64,000 bases of DNA from Alphaproteobacteria bacterium (GCA_900768185.1 CAAGCB010000028.1:38139-102138), one strand, 5' to 3'; shown: positions 25,318 through 34,638, counted from the stretch's first letter. Notes: generated from the letters alone by a model not told the origin. Numbers and translations are program-made.

Positions 25318-25350
25318 AAGGGGTAATTCGGAAACGGATTGCCCCTTTTC
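25318..25350 (+). terminator. Rho-independent terminator after HNH copy 2
   Basis: The arms AAGGGGTAATTC and GGATTGCCCCTT pair with one G-T wobble around a GGAAAC loop and are followed by TTTTC. It closes the second HNH transcription unit. Confidence 0.75.
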
Positions 25351-25437
25351 ATTACGGGGAAATTTTCCCTTGTCTTGTTTCTTTTGTTCGCTTTAAAGTA
25401 GACGGATAAAAAAAGCCGCTGTGGAAAAGGAGGGAAT

Positions 25438-26365
25438 ATGTCGTTGATGCGGACGCTGAAAAAGGAAACGGCAAAAGCCGTTTTCATGTTTGTTCCGGAC
25501 AAAGAAAAAAGAAAAGTGATGCGCAAAACGCTGGAATTAAAATGGGGGTGCGCGGATCTGTCCTATTATGAAGTCTACTTTGACGGCGTCTTTCACAAAT
25601 ATAACGGCTTGGTTGCGACCGCGGCGAATGTGAAAACGTTGATTTTGGGGGACAGCCACGCGCAGTTCGGTTGCGTCCCGTTTTTAATCGGCGAAAGTGC
25701 TTATAATTGCGCTTTTAACGCCAACAGCTTGTATGAAAGTTTTGAAACGCTGAAAAAAGCGGCGGAGCTGTGTCCCGAATTGAAAACGGTCGTGTTGTTT
25801 TGTTCGTTTTACAACGGCGGCTACAGTTTGGTGTGGACGACCGAAGCGTGGCGTTGCAAAGTTTTGGAAAAATGTTTGGGCATACCGTTTGATTTTTCCG
25901 TGAACAAGATGATGGATTTTCGACCGTATGATAAAATTATTGCCGGATTGACGCCGTCAACCGATAAAATTTACTGTCAGGGTTTTGATTTCGTCGGGCA
26001 GCATATCAACCGGTCGACAAAGAAAACCCGCGATCGCGTCCTGCATCATTTTAAAATTTATCAAAAATACAACAATCAATGGGGAATTTTGCGGGATTTT
26101 TGCGACTATTGCAAACAAAGGGGATTGCGCGCCGTATTGGTCAATCCGCCCGTCCGCAGCGATTACAAAGCGGTGCTGAATGAAGTCGGGGGGGGGGGTA
26201 TCTTTAATAGACGATATTAATGATATATCAACCGAAAAGGGTGTTTTGCTGATAGACGCGTCGGACGGTTTTGACGATGACGATTTCGCCGACGCCGATC
26301 ATCTGAATTTTAACGGCGCCGTAAAATTGACGCGCCGGATTATGCAAGCCGGGAAAATACGTTGA
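25438..26365 (+). CDS. SGNH-hydrolase-like protein, interrupted at an 11-G tract
   Basis: The frame from 25438 encodes 260 residues with an SGNH block I-like GDSHAQ near residue 71. It hits an 11-G run at 26188-26198 and then ends early at 26220. The next frame (GVSLIDDINDIS onward to 26365) carries the missing C-terminus with the block V-like DADHLNFNGA. A tract of 10 or 13 Gs would join them into about 309 residues. It is paralogous to the 63085-63948 gene. The N-terminus (FVPDKEKRKVMRK) resembles proteins from surface-glycan loci. It is either phase-variable and caught in the off state, or a homopolymer sequencing error. Confidence 0.7.
26188..26198 (+). repeat. 11-G homopolymer inside the SGNH-like coding region
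   Basis: Eleven consecutive G bases cause the frame change described for the surrounding gene. This is longer than any in-gene G run I noticed elsewhere in the window. The next longest is the 9-G run at 40108. Confidence 0.95.
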
Positions 26366-26449
26366 CGGGTCTTTGAAGCGTCTGTCGGACGACGTTTTTT
26401 TCTTGTTTTAATTCTTTTGTCTGTTTTAGAATCTCGGGCGAAAGGGACG

Positions 26450-26847
26450 ATGATGAACGGCGGACAAATCAAAAACGAAGGGCGTGTTTTCACGCCGCGG
26501 CGCATTGTTGACAACATGCTGGATTTCATGGGCTATCATGGCGATGCAATCCTGAAAAAGCATGTGATGGAAAACAGTTGCGGGCGGGGCGCGTTTCTGG
26601 TCGAAATCGTTGAACGGTATGCGACCGCGTTTTTAAAGCGAAAGAACGCGTCGCTTCCGGCTTTGGCGGCGGATTTGGAAACATACGTTCACGGCATCGA
26701 AAAGGACGCCGAAAACGTGAAGAACTGCATTGAACACGGACGAATTTGTGAACTATGTCAAATCGCTGAAAAACTAAAAAAAGCGGCGGATATTACACCT
26801 ATTCGTCAAACGATTTGGAAAAATATCTGACGTACAAAGTCGAATAA
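26450..26847 (+). pseudogene. Remnant of an adenine-specific DNA methyltransferase
   Basis: The N-terminus (GRVFTPRRIVDNMLDFMGY, then VMENSCGRGAFLVEIVERY) is the start of an N6-adenine methyltransferase domain, with motif I as NSCGRGAFL. After about 100 residues the frame breaks: shifted frames read TDEFVNYVKSLKN and then GGYYTYSSNDLEKYLTYKVE up to a stop at 26845-26847, which looks like the original C-terminus. The catalytic NPPY motif and most of the body are missing. This is a decayed restriction-modification enzyme with a large internal deletion. An AAAGGGA ribosome-binding site is still present. Confidence 0.7.
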
Positions 26848-26853
26848 GCGACT

Positions 26854-27687
26854 TTACAGTTTTCTTTGATACGCTTCGACGGTGTTTTCCATCAGCATGG
26901 CGATGGTCATGGGACCGACGCCTTTGGGAACGGGCGTGATCGCGGCGCATTTGTCAAAGCACGCGTCGAAATCCGCGTCGCCGCACAGCTTGCCGTCGGG
27001 CAGGCGGTTGATGCCGACGTCGATGACGATCGCGCCGTCCTTGATCCAGTCCGGTTTGACGATTTTCGGTTTGCCGACGGCGGCGACCAGAATGTCGGCG
27101 GTTCGGCACAGATCGGGCAGATTTTCGGTTTTCGAATGCGCCGTCGTGACGGTGCAGTCTTCACGCAACAACAGTTGCTCCATCGGTTTCCCGACAATCA
27201 GCGACCGTCCGATGACAACGGCGCGCAATCCCGCCAAATTCCGGTTTGCCTGATGTATCAGCTCCATGCACCCTTTGGGCGTGCAGGCGACGGGGGCGGG
27301 TTCGCCGATCATCAGCTTGCCCAGATTCAGGGGGTGGAAACCGTCCACGTCTTTGGCGGGATCGACGGCTTGCAGAATTTCGCGTTCGTTCAAATCGCGC
27401 GGCAACGGCAGCTGAATCAGAATGCCGTCAACGCCTTTGTCGGCGTTCAGCTCCGCAATCAGCGCCAGCAATTCGGTCTGCGTGATGTTTTCCAGCCGAT
27501 ACACGACGGATTCAATGCCCGCTTCGACGGCGGCTTTTTCCTTGTTTTTAACGTAAATGGCGGAAGCGGGGTCGTTCCCGACCAAAATGACGGCAAGCTT
27601 CGGCGACCGCGGCAATTTCCGCACCCGTTCAGCCAGTTCGGCGCGGCGCGTTTTTGCCAGTTCAAAACCGTTCAGCAGCAGAGTCAT
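26854..27687 (-). CDS. folD: Bifunctional methylenetetrahydrofolate dehydrogenase/cyclohydrolase
   Basis: At 277 residues this is full length for FolD. Family signatures are visible: YVKNKEKAA with the catalytic Lys near residue 48, DGILIQLPLP, DVDGFHPLNLGKL, VVIGRSLIVGKPM and the C-terminal PVPKGVGPMTIAML. It interconverts 5,10-methylene-, methenyl- and 10-formyl-tetrahydrofolate in one-carbon metabolism, in the cytoplasm. It overlaps the upstream DUF167 gene by 4 bp, making it the last gene of the lptF-lptD-surA-ksgA operon or its extension. Confidence 0.96.
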   Translation of the reverse strand: MTLLLNGFELAKTRRAELAERVRKLPRSPKLAVILVGNDPASAIYVKNKEKAAVEAGIESVVYRLENITQTELLALIAELNADKGVDGILIQLPLPRDLNEREILQAVDPAKDVDGFHPLNLGKLMIGEPAPVACTPKGCMELIHQANRNLAGLRAVVIGRSLIVGKPMEQLLLREDCTVTTAHSKTENLPDLCRTADILVAAVGKPKIVKPDWIKDGAIVIDVGINRLPDGKLCGDADFDACFDKCAAITPVPKGVGPMTIAMLMENTVEAYQRKL

Positions 27688-27989
27688 GTTTCCTCCTTCA
27701 ATTTTTTCAGCAGTTCCGCGGCATTTCCCGCGACAAACAAAGTTTTCGTCCTGTCCGTCGTTCCCGCAATCAAGGTAATCGCGCTTTTGGCGACGCGCAA
27801 GCGTTTTGACAGGAATTTAATCAGGGCTTCGTTGGCTTTTCCGTCGACGGGCGGCGCGTTCACGGCGATTTTCAGCCGTTCGCCGCCGTCGGGTTCGGCG
27901 TAGACGCCTTCAATCCCTTCGCGTTTGGCTTTGGGGGACAGGCGGACGAACAGGCGGACGCCGTTTTCCTCTGCGCGGGCGAAGGTCAT
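27684..27989 (-). CDS. DUF167 (YggU-like) protein
   Basis: This 101-residue protein of the DUF167/YggU family has RLSPKAKREGIEGV near the start and the hallmark VNAPPVDGKANEALIKFLSK. The function in the family is unknown. The start at 27989 gives the normal family length; longer in-frame extensions run through the YggT gene. Four-bp overlaps on both sides (with folD and yggT) show translational coupling. The YggT-YggU pairing is common in proteobacteria. Confidence 0.9.
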   Translation of the reverse strand: MTFARAEENGVRLFVRLSPKAKREGIEGVYAEPDGGERLKIAVNAPPVDGKANEALIKFLSKRLRVAKSAITLIAGTTDRTKTLFVAGNAAELLKKLKEET

Positions 27990-28300
27990 GCCAACGCCGC
28001 CGCAAGGTTGTTCAGCAAAGCGGGAACGAAGCCTTGCAGGAAAATCAACGCCAGCCAGGCGACCATCGCCGACAGATCCAGCATGCCGGCGGGCGGAATA
28101 AAACGGCGAAAGATTTTCAAATACGGCTCCGTCGCCGAATCGACAAAGCGGCAGATCGACCGCACGGCGGGACTGTACGGGTTCAGCGCGTTCAGGGCGC
28201 GCAGCCACGACAGGACGAACGCCGCCAAAATCAGCCAGCCGTATGCCCGAAGCAACAGGTAGACAGGTAAAACCAAGGACGATAACAAAGCGGACAGCAT
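27986..28300 (-). CDS. YggT-family membrane protein
   Basis: This 104-residue integral membrane protein has two hydrophobic spans (about residues 2-30 and 70-100) around the family motif NPYSPAVRSICRFVDSATEP and PPAGMLDLS. The start at 28300 overlaps the ksgA stop by one base (TGATG) and has a GGAGG ribosome-binding site. The family is linked to osmotic-stress tolerance and possibly channel activity; its role is not settled. It is followed by its usual partner DUF167. Confidence 0.9.
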   Translation of the reverse strand: MLSALLSSLVLPVYLLLRAYGWLILAAFVLSWLRALNALNPYSPAVRSICRFVDSATEPYLKIFRRFIPPAGMLDLSAMVAWLALIFLQGFVPALLNNLAAALA

Positions 28301-29136
28301 CACGAATCCTCCAAACATTTCGCCATGGCGCAGAATTGTTCGACGGCGACTTCCTCCGCCCGCGCGGTTTCGGGGACGCCCGCCGCGGCGCACAGCCTTG
28401 CGGGATCGCCGACGGTTTTCAGCGAAGACCGCAACATTTTGCGCCGCTGATTGAACGCCGCCGCGGTGACGCGTTCCAGTAAATCCGGTCGCGCGTCCGC
28501 CAAAGGCTTCGCGCGGGGGCGCAAAAACACGACGGCGGAAGTGACTTTCGGCGGCGGAGTGAAGCACGCGGGCGGCACGGTGAACAGAATTTCGGCGTCG
28601 CACAGCCATTGCGTCAAAATCGACAGACGCCCGTAATCGGCGGTGCGCGGACGGGCGATCAGCCGTTCGGCGACCTCTTTTTGAAACATCAGCGTGAAGG
28701 ACGAAAAATCCCGCGCCCGTTTCAGCCAGCCCGTCAACAGTAAAGTGCCGACGTTGTAGGGCAGGTTCGATATGACCGATCGAGGAGACGCGCCCAAAGC
28801 CGCCGCGTCAATGCCCAGCGCGTCGTCGTTCAAAATCGTCAGACGGTCGGGATAGGCGGCGGCAATGTCATTCAGTAATCCCAGACAGCGTTCGTCTTTT
28901 TCGATGACGGTCAAGCGTTTCGCGCCGTTGTCCAAAATGGCGCGCGTCACGCCGCCGGGACCGGGACCGACCTCGATCACCGTTCCGCGTTCAAACGGTT
29001 CCGGATCGCGGGATTTGGACGCCCGCGCGATTTTATCCAGCAGATTGGTGTCCAAAATGAAATTTTGTCCCAGCGTTTTTTTGGCGGACAGTCCGTAGGC
29101 GGCGATTACGTCGCGCAAAGGGGGAAGCGATGTCAT
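28300..29136 (-). CDS. ksgA: 16S rRNA dimethyladenosine transferase
   Basis: This 278-residue enzyme dimethylates the two adjacent adenines in the 3' hairpin of 16S rRNA. The N-terminal KKTLGQNFILD, SAM-binding EVGPGPGGVTRAIL and catalytic SNLPYNVGTLL (NLPY) are all present. I chose the ATG at 29136, which gives normal family length and overlaps the surA stop by 4 bp; upstream in-frame extension lies inside surA. pdxA, usually between surA and ksgA in related genomes, is absent here. Confidence 0.95.
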   Translation of the reverse strand: MTSLPPLRDVIAAYGLSAKKTLGQNFILDTNLLDKIARASKSRDPEPFERGTVIEVGPGPGGVTRAILDNGAKRLTVIEKDERCLGLLNDIAAAYPDRLTILNDDALGIDAAALGASPRSVISNLPYNVGTLLLTGWLKRARDFSSFTLMFQKEVAERLIARPRTADYGRLSILTQWLCDAEILFTVPPACFTPPPKVTSAVVFLRPRAKPLADARPDLLERVTAAAFNQRRKMLRSSLKTVGDPARLCAAAGVPETARAEEVAVEQFCAMAKCLEDS

Positions 29137-30347
29137 TTCCGTATCTCCGTTACGGCGGAACGCCGCAGATCGCGCAACCGCCGCCGCGCCAACGTTTCCA
29201 GGCGTTCGGATTCGATGCGGGCGCGGATTTCGTCTTTGGCGGGCAGGGACGATGCCGTTTCGCGCGAACACACCATAAAGACCAGCGCTCCGCCGTCAAT
29301 CGGCAACGGCGCCGTCGGTTCCAGCAAACCTGCGCGTCCGATCACCGTTCGAATCGGGGCGGGCAGAGCGTTTTCCGGTAATTTTCCCAAATCGACGCGG
29401 GGAGTTGTTTTCAGTTCCTCCGCCACGCGGGCGAATTGGTCGCACGACCCGCGCGTCATGTTCGCGTCGCGCAATGCCGCCGCGCGCTTTTCGTCGGGCA
29501 TGGCGTCGGGCAGAAACATCTGCGTCAAATGCACAAGGTTTTGTCTTTCGTCGGGGGATTCGGGATCGCGCACCGCGTGCAGGACGATGAGCTTGTATCC
29601 TTCCGCCGTTTTGACGGGCTGACTCAGCTGTCCTTCGCGCATGACTGACAGTTCTTCTTTTTCGGCGGGGGTAAGGGTTTTTTCGCCGACCCAGCCGACC
29701 AGTCCCGCTTTGTCGTCCGCGGATTTCGAATACCGTTTCGCAACGTCTTCAAACGATTCGCCGTCGCGCATGCGCATGATCAGACTCATGGCTTGTCCGT
29801 AGACTTCGCCGTCCTGTTCGGGGGTGTCGACGGGGAGCAGAATTTCGGAAATCAGATATTGTTTTTGATCGTTTTGTTCCTTTATTTCGCCGATTTTCGC
29901 GTCAATGTCGCGCTCGGTCACTTCGGCGTGGTGTCCGTCGGTTTTTTTGACGGCGCGCAGGAATAAAAGGTCGCTTTTGATTTGGTCTTCGATTACGGAA
30001 AGGGGCAAATCGTTTTCGCGCAACAATTTGACGACGGCGTCATAGTCCAATCCGTTTCGGCGCAACGTCACGCGCACGGCGTTTTCAACTTCGTCGTCGG
30101 AAACGGCGACGCCGGCGGCGCGCGCCGCCTGCCGTTTCAGTTTTTCGTCAATCAGCTGTTTCAGGATTCCGTCGCGAACATCCCTGCGCGACGCGTCGGC
30201 TTGTTTGGTCAGATTAATAAATGCGGCGCGGCGTTCGAAATCGCGATCGGAAACGATATCGTCGTTCACCACCGCCAAAATGCCCGCCCGCGCGGAAAAC
30301 AAAGGCAACGAAAGGAAAAGAACCGTGAATAAAAAGCCTTTTTTCAC
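29133..30347 (-). CDS. surA: SurA-like periplasmic chaperone/peptidyl-prolyl isomerase
   Basis: This 404-residue protein has a signal peptide (about residues 1-21, ending FSARAG). The SurA N-terminal chaperone domain starts with ILAVVNDDIVSDRDFERR. A parvulin-type isomerase domain follows (about residues 165-265, with FEDVAKRYSKSADDKAGLVGWV). SurA escorts outer-membrane beta-barrel proteins across the periplasm. It sits 12 bp downstream of lptD, one of its classic clients. Confidence 0.92.
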   Translation of the reverse strand: MKKGFLFTVLFLSLPLFSARAGILAVVNDDIVSDRDFERRAAFINLTKQADASRRDVRDGILKQLIDEKLKRQAARAAGVAVSDDEVENAVRVTLRRNGLDYDAVVKLLRENDLPLSVIEDQIKSDLLFLRAVKKTDGHHAEVTERDIDAKIGEIKEQNDQKQYLISEILLPVDTPEQDGEVYGQAMSLIMRMRDGESFEDVAKRYSKSADDKAGLVGWVGEKTLTPAEKEELSVMREGQLSQPVKTAEGYKLIVLHAVRDPESPDERQNLVHLTQMFLPDAMPDEKRAAALRDANMTRGSCDQFARVAEELKTTPRVDLGKLPENALPAPIRTVIGRAGLLEPTAPLPIDGGALVFMVCSRETASSLPAKDEIRARIESERLETLARRRLRDLRRSAVTEIRK

Positions 30348-30359
30348 TTCGTTTCCCCT

Positions 30360-32474
30360 TTACATGTTGAACGTGCCGAACGGTTTGAATTCCACGCCGA
30401 ACCGGAAAGACGTTCCGCTGGAATAGTCGCGGTCGTAAGTGTAATCCTTTTTCAGCCCCGTTTCCAAGGCAAAACACTCGTCTTCATAGCGCAAATATCC
30501 GCCCGTTTCCAAAACGCCGCCGCCTTTGGACAGGTTGATGCGCTGATTGAATTTCAGCCGCCAGTAGCGGGTCAGATGCGATGTCGCGGTGTATTCCAGT
30601 TCTTCGCGGTTGCTGTACGCCGAAAAAGCGGACTTTTGGCTTTTCAGGTTGATATAGGTGGCGGACAGGCGCAACAGGGCGTTTCCGACGCCCAGCGTCA
30701 AATCGCTGCGATTCAGATCGAAAGTCTTGCGATCCATGCGGAAAGCGTATTGCAGTCCGATAAAATCGTTCGGATAAATTCCGACGCGTCCCACGATGTC
30801 GGACGCCTGTTCCGACAATCCCGAATCGATCGGAAATTCGTATGATTTGTTGAAACGGTAGCTTTGCCCGATCAGGGCGGAAACGGAGCCGCTTTTTTTG
30901 CCGTAGGCGCTCCATTTCAAACCGTAGTTGACGCGAGATCCCGGTTCAAACACGTCATAGCCGGCGAACCGTTTTTCGGAAAACAGATTGGTGTCGTCAA
31001 ATTCCAAATCACTGCTGTCTTCGTTGGGAATCTTGCGTGAATTTTCGGAATTGGGAGCGGCGATCCCCATCACGATCGGTTCCAAAATCTGATTGTAGTT
31101 TTCCCCGACCGACGCGAACGGATAGCTGATTTTCAACGACACCTGCGGATTGAACGCCGCGACGCCGCCGTTAAAGGTTTTTCGGCTTCCGTCATCGTTG
31201 GTATAGGTGTAGTCGTCGATTCTGTACGCGCTTGCCAAAGCGGAGGCGTGAAAATCGTACACGGCGCCGAAATCGGAAATTCCCGGCAGATGCCAGCCCG
31301 CCTCGACCGTCGCGCGTTTGCTGTCGTCGCCGATTTTTCGCGACAGCGACGCGGCGTTTGCGTCAAAGCTCCAATACCCGCCGAAATCGGACGGTTCCGC
31401 CGTATGGGAAAAGCGTATTTGCGGCACGGTTTCGGGAATCGTGTCGTCGTCGATGTCGGATCGCATGTTTTGATAGTGCGCGCCGCCGGCGGAAAAATAG
31501 GTGTTTGTCGTCAACGCTTCGACGCTGAAATCGGATTTCAGCCACGGATCGTAGATATCCGTGTCGCGTAATCCGTAACGGCGCAGATACGTGTCGTCCG
31601 ACGCTTTGTCGATATTTAAATTCGCGCGCCACACGTCGTTGATGTGCCATTCGGCGTCGGCGACGATGTTATAGCGGTCGCGTTCGTCCTGACGAATGAA
31701 AGACCCTTTGATTTCCGCTTTTCCCTGCGTGAAGTTGCGGCGCAGATCGCCGGACCACAAAACGCCTTTTGTCGCGATCCACGGCGTCAGCGTGAAATCC
31801 GTATAGGGGTTGATTTCCAAATAATAAGGAACGGTCAAGCCCGCGCCCATGGCTTTGTTGGATTTAAACCCCGGCAACAGAAATCCCGATTTGCGTTTGA
31901 CCGTCGGATCGGGGTAGGAAAAATACGGTATGTACAGGATAGGCACGTCGGCGACCGTCATCGTCGCGTTGCGCGCGGTCATGCTTTTTTCGGATTTGTC
32001 GTGCGTCATGCGTCGGGCTTTGATTTCCCAAAAGCGCGACCCGTCTTCGCAAAAATCGCAGGACGAATAGGCGACATCGCTAAATTCGGTGATGTTGCCC
32101 TGAATATGTTCGGCGTCTTTGGCTGTCAGAACGGATTTGTCGGACAGCGTGTAGCGGATTTTTTTAATCAACCCGTCCTTTAAATCTCCGGACAGTTTGG
32201 CGTAATTCGCGCGCATCAATCCGCCGTCGGGCGTGTAGATTTCAACGTTTCCGGACGCGATGACGACGCCGTCGTCCGCGCTGTAGTTGATGTGATCGGC
32301 GCGCAGGGACGAATCTTTTTGCGAAAACGTCACGTTGCCGCGCGCAATGATCAGGTTCAGCGAACGGTCGTATGTCAGTTCGTTTGCGGAAAAATCGACG
32401 GGCGTTTTTTTATCCGCCGCCGCCGCGTCCGACGCGAACAGCGATGCCGCCAAAGCCAAAGCGAAGGGAATCAT
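30360..32474 (-). CDS. lptD: LPS-assembly outer-membrane protein LptD
   Basis: This 704-residue protein has a signal peptide (ending SDAAAADKK), an OstA-like N-terminal jellyroll (about residues 28-150, with ADHINYSADDGVVIASGNVE) and a large C-terminal beta barrel with the family stretch YIPYFSYPDPTVKRKSGFLLPGF. LptD inserts lipopolysaccharide into the outer leaflet, so this organism makes LPS or LOS. Only a few Cys occur (SSCDFCEDGS). The start overlaps the stop of lptF by 4 bp, indicating coupling. Confidence 0.95.
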   Translation of the reverse strand: MIPFALALAASLFASDAAAADKKTPVDFSANELTYDRSLNLIIARGNVTFSQKDSSLRADHINYSADDGVVIASGNVEIYTPDGGLMRANYAKLSGDLKDGLIKKIRYTLSDKSVLTAKDAEHIQGNITEFSDVAYSSCDFCEDGSRFWEIKARRMTHDKSEKSMTARNATMTVADVPILYIPYFSYPDPTVKRKSGFLLPGFKSNKAMGAGLTVPYYLEINPYTDFTLTPWIATKGVLWSGDLRRNFTQGKAEIKGSFIRQDERDRYNIVADAEWHINDVWRANLNIDKASDDTYLRRYGLRDTDIYDPWLKSDFSVEALTTNTYFSAGGAHYQNMRSDIDDDTIPETVPQIRFSHTAEPSDFGGYWSFDANAASLSRKIGDDSKRATVEAGWHLPGISDFGAVYDFHASALASAYRIDDYTYTNDDGSRKTFNGGVAAFNPQVSLKISYPFASVGENYNQILEPIVMGIAAPNSENSRKIPNEDSSDLEFDDTNLFSEKRFAGYDVFEPGSRVNYGLKWSAYGKKSGSVSALIGQSYRFNKSYEFPIDSGLSEQASDIVGRVGIYPNDFIGLQYAFRMDRKTFDLNRSDLTLGVGNALLRLSATYINLKSQKSAFSAYSNREELEYTATSHLTRYWRLKFNQRINLSKGGGVLETGGYLRYEDECFALETGLKKDYTYDRDYSSGTSFRFGVEFKPFGTFNM

Positions 32475-33673
32475 GCCTTGCCGCCTTTCTTTTTCTTGGG
32501 TTTGGCGGGGAGGTGTTTAAGCCTTTCGGGGGCGCGGAAGCGGAAAGATTTGATTTTGTTCCAAAGCGTTTTCGCCTTTGAAAAGTCAAATTCGCCCGCG
32601 TGTTTCAAAACGTACAGGCAAACGATCGTCGGCAACATGGCGGGAATAAACAGCAAAGGCAGAAACGCGGGGGCGCGCATGCATAAATTATCGATTCCCA
32701 GCGCGGAAACCTGAACGATCGCCATGATCAGAACGGTCGACACGATGCGCTTGGCGTGTCCGCGGCGGTTAAAGTTCCCCGTCAGCAATCCCGCCGCCGC
32801 GATCAGCATGAACGACAGGTTGTAAAACGGCAAAGCCAGACGTTTATACCCTTCCAGTCGGAAACGGCGGAAAATCTTTTCGCCGGGCAATTTGTCGCGC
32901 GGCGTCGTCAGCAATTCTGTCAGACTGCGTTCGCCGGGGTTTTTGAACCGGTTGGCGGTTTTGTCTTTGCCCGATATGAAATCCAGATTGTAATAATCGA
33001 AATACAGAATGGAAAAACGTCCGCTTTTGTTCGACACTTCCTGTCTGGAACCGTTGTGCATCGAAATTTGCGGTACGCCGTCGCGGTACACGATGCTGCC
33101 TTTTTCCGCCAGCAGGGTCATTTGCGTGTCGGGAGAGTGCTGATCGTGCAGAATGATGCCTTCCAGCGTTCCGTCCTTGTTTTTGTTGCGGATATAGACG
33201 GTGACGCCGTCGGCGATATCGTTAAATTCGCCCTCTTGAATCAAAAGATGCGACACGTCGTTGCTGATTTTCCAGCGCAGTTCGCGGAAATTGGCGGTGG
33301 CGTTCGGCACCAGTACCAGCGAAATGTAAAACCCGATCAGCGTAAAGATGACGCCGATGGTCGTTACGGGACGCGCCAGTTGCAGGGGGCTCATGCCCGC
33401 GGCGCGCAGAATGATCAATTCGCGGTCGGTAATCAGACGGTTGTAGGTGAACAGCGCGACGGCGAACAGGGCGATGGGCGAAATGATCGCCAGATAGCTG
33501 GGAATCAGCATCATCGTCAAACGAACGAAAAGCCAGACGGAAACCTTTGAATTTAAAAGCATATCGAACAGGCGCAGCGATTGCGACAGCCACACGATCA
33601 TCAGCAGTCCGGACGTGATCAGAACGAATCCGAACAGCATTTGCTTTAAAATGTATTTCGTAACTATCTTCAT
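32471..33673 (-). CDS. lptF: LPS export permease, LptF/LptG family (LptF by position)
   Basis: This 400-residue inner-membrane permease has three N-terminal helices, a periplasmic beta-jellyroll (about residues 125-245) and three C-terminal helices. Family stretches are KYILKQMLFGFV at the start and ELIILRAAGMSPLQL. A basic tail (KPKKKKGGKA) ends it. Most relatives encode LptF and LptG as a pair; here a single gene precedes lptD, so the partner must lie elsewhere. The start is ambiguous: ATG at 33673 fits the family, but a GTG at 33712 overlaps the xerD stop (GTGA) and would add 13 residues. Confidence 0.88.
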   Translation of the reverse strand: MKIVTKYILKQMLFGFVLITSGLLMIVWLSQSLRLFDMLLNSKVSVWLFVRLTMMLIPSYLAIISPIALFAVALFTYNRLITDRELIILRAAGMSPLQLARPVTTIGVIFTLIGFYISLVLVPNATANFRELRWKISNDVSHLLIQEGEFNDIADGVTVYIRNKNKDGTLEGIILHDQHSPDTQMTLLAEKGSIVYRDGVPQISMHNGSRQEVSNKSGRFSILYFDYYNLDFISGKDKTANRFKNPGERSLTELLTTPRDKLPGEKIFRRFRLEGYKRLALPFYNLSFMLIAAAGLLTGNFNRRGHAKRIVSTVLIMAIVQVSALGIDNLCMRAPAFLPLLFIPAMLPTIVCLYVLKHAGEFDFSKAKTLWNKIKSFRFRAPERLKHLPAKPKKKKGGKA

Positions 33674-33708
33674 AGGCGGGATTATAGCGGCAAGTTTCCC
33701 GTTCGTCT

Positions 33709-34638
33709 TCACTTTTTTAAGATTTCGTCAAAAAACTTTAAATCGGCGAGGGGGTGGTTCTTTTCGACGGTGTTTTTCAGCCGGTCGTCCAGTATGTGCG
33801 TGTAAATTTGCGTCGTCGCGATGTCGGCGTGTCCCAGCATTTGTTGGACGGTGCGCAGATCGGCGTCGTGGGCGATCAGGTGGCTGGCGAACGAATGGCG
33901 GATAACGTGCGGCGACACGCGTTCGGGCGCGATGTCCGCCAAAACGGCAAGCTCTTTCAATTCGATGTAAAAGGCTTCGCGCGTCAAATGCCCCGTTTTC
34001 CCCGTTGACGGAAACAGCCAGCGCGAACCGCGCCCTTTGGGCAAAGTGCGTTCGCGTTCCGCATTCCAGTCCGCCAAAGCCCGCTTTGCCGCATCGGTCA
34101 GGGGAACCATGCGATCCTTGTCGCCTTTGCCGCGCACGATGAAATGGTTTTCGCGCACGTTCGCGGCGGCGGCGGGCAAAGATACCAGTTCCGACACGCG
34201 CAGTCCGGACGCGTACAGGATTTCCAACAGCGCGCGCATGCGGAGTTTGTTCGCCTGTTTCAAATGCGGAACGGCGTCAAACAGACGGGTGATTTCGTCT
34301 TCGGACAGGTATTTCGGCAAAGGGCGTCCCGTTTTAGGGGAATCGAGCGCGTCGGTGGGGTTGTCTTTGCGGATTTTTTCGGTGTAGAGGAATTTATAAA
34401 ATTCGCGCAGGGCGGACAGACGGCGCGCCTGCGTTTTCGGCGACATGTCCCGCGCGACCAGATCCGCCAGATACGCGCGCAAATCTCCGGTCGTCGCGTT
34501 TTCGAACGTGCGCCGTTTCGAATCCAGAAATTCGCCGCAGTCTTCCAAATCGCGGGTATAGGCTTCGACCGTGTTTGCCGCCGCGCCGCGTTCGGCGACG
34601 ATCGTTTCCGTGAATCCGGCGATCAGTTCCCTATTCAT
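33709..34638 (-). CDS. xerD: Tyrosine recombinase, XerC/XerD family
   Basis: This 309-residue site-specific recombinase has an N-terminal SAM-like core-binding domain. The catalytic residues are all present: Arg147 (SGLRVSEL), Lys171 (VRGKGDKDR), His244 and Arg247 (SPHVIRHSF), His270 (LGHADIATT) and the nucleophile Tyr279. The length and the LSEDEITRLFDA block fit XerD rather than phage integrases, and the context is housekeeping. Its role is to resolve chromosome dimers at dif at the septum. It overlaps the upstream secreted-protein gene by 8 bp. Confidence 0.9.
   Translation of the reverse strand: MNRELIAGFTETIVAERGAAANTVEAYTRDLEDCGEFLDSKRRTFENATTGDLRAYLADLVARDMSPKTQARRLSALREFYKFLYTEKIRKDNPTDALDSPKTGRPLPKYLSEDEITRLFDAVPHLKQANKLRMRALLEILYASGLRVSELVSLPAAAANVRENHFIVRGKGDKDRMVPLTDAAKRALADWNAERERTLPKGRGSRWLFPSTGKTGHLTREAFYIELKELAVLADIAPERVSPHVIRHSFASHLIAHDADLRTVQQMLGHADIATTQIYTHILDDRLKNTVEKNHPLADLKFFDEILKK

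Noticed and set aside
26820..26857. Small hairpin (AAAGTCG/CGACTTT) at the folD stop as a terminator
   Set aside because: The stem is only 7 bp, overlaps the coding end and has no T run on the relevant strand.
33709..34638. XerD-like recombinase read as an integrase of a mobile island
   Set aside because: The context is housekeeping (lptF, aroK operon) and its motifs fit XerD. No flanking direct repeats or phage genes were seen.
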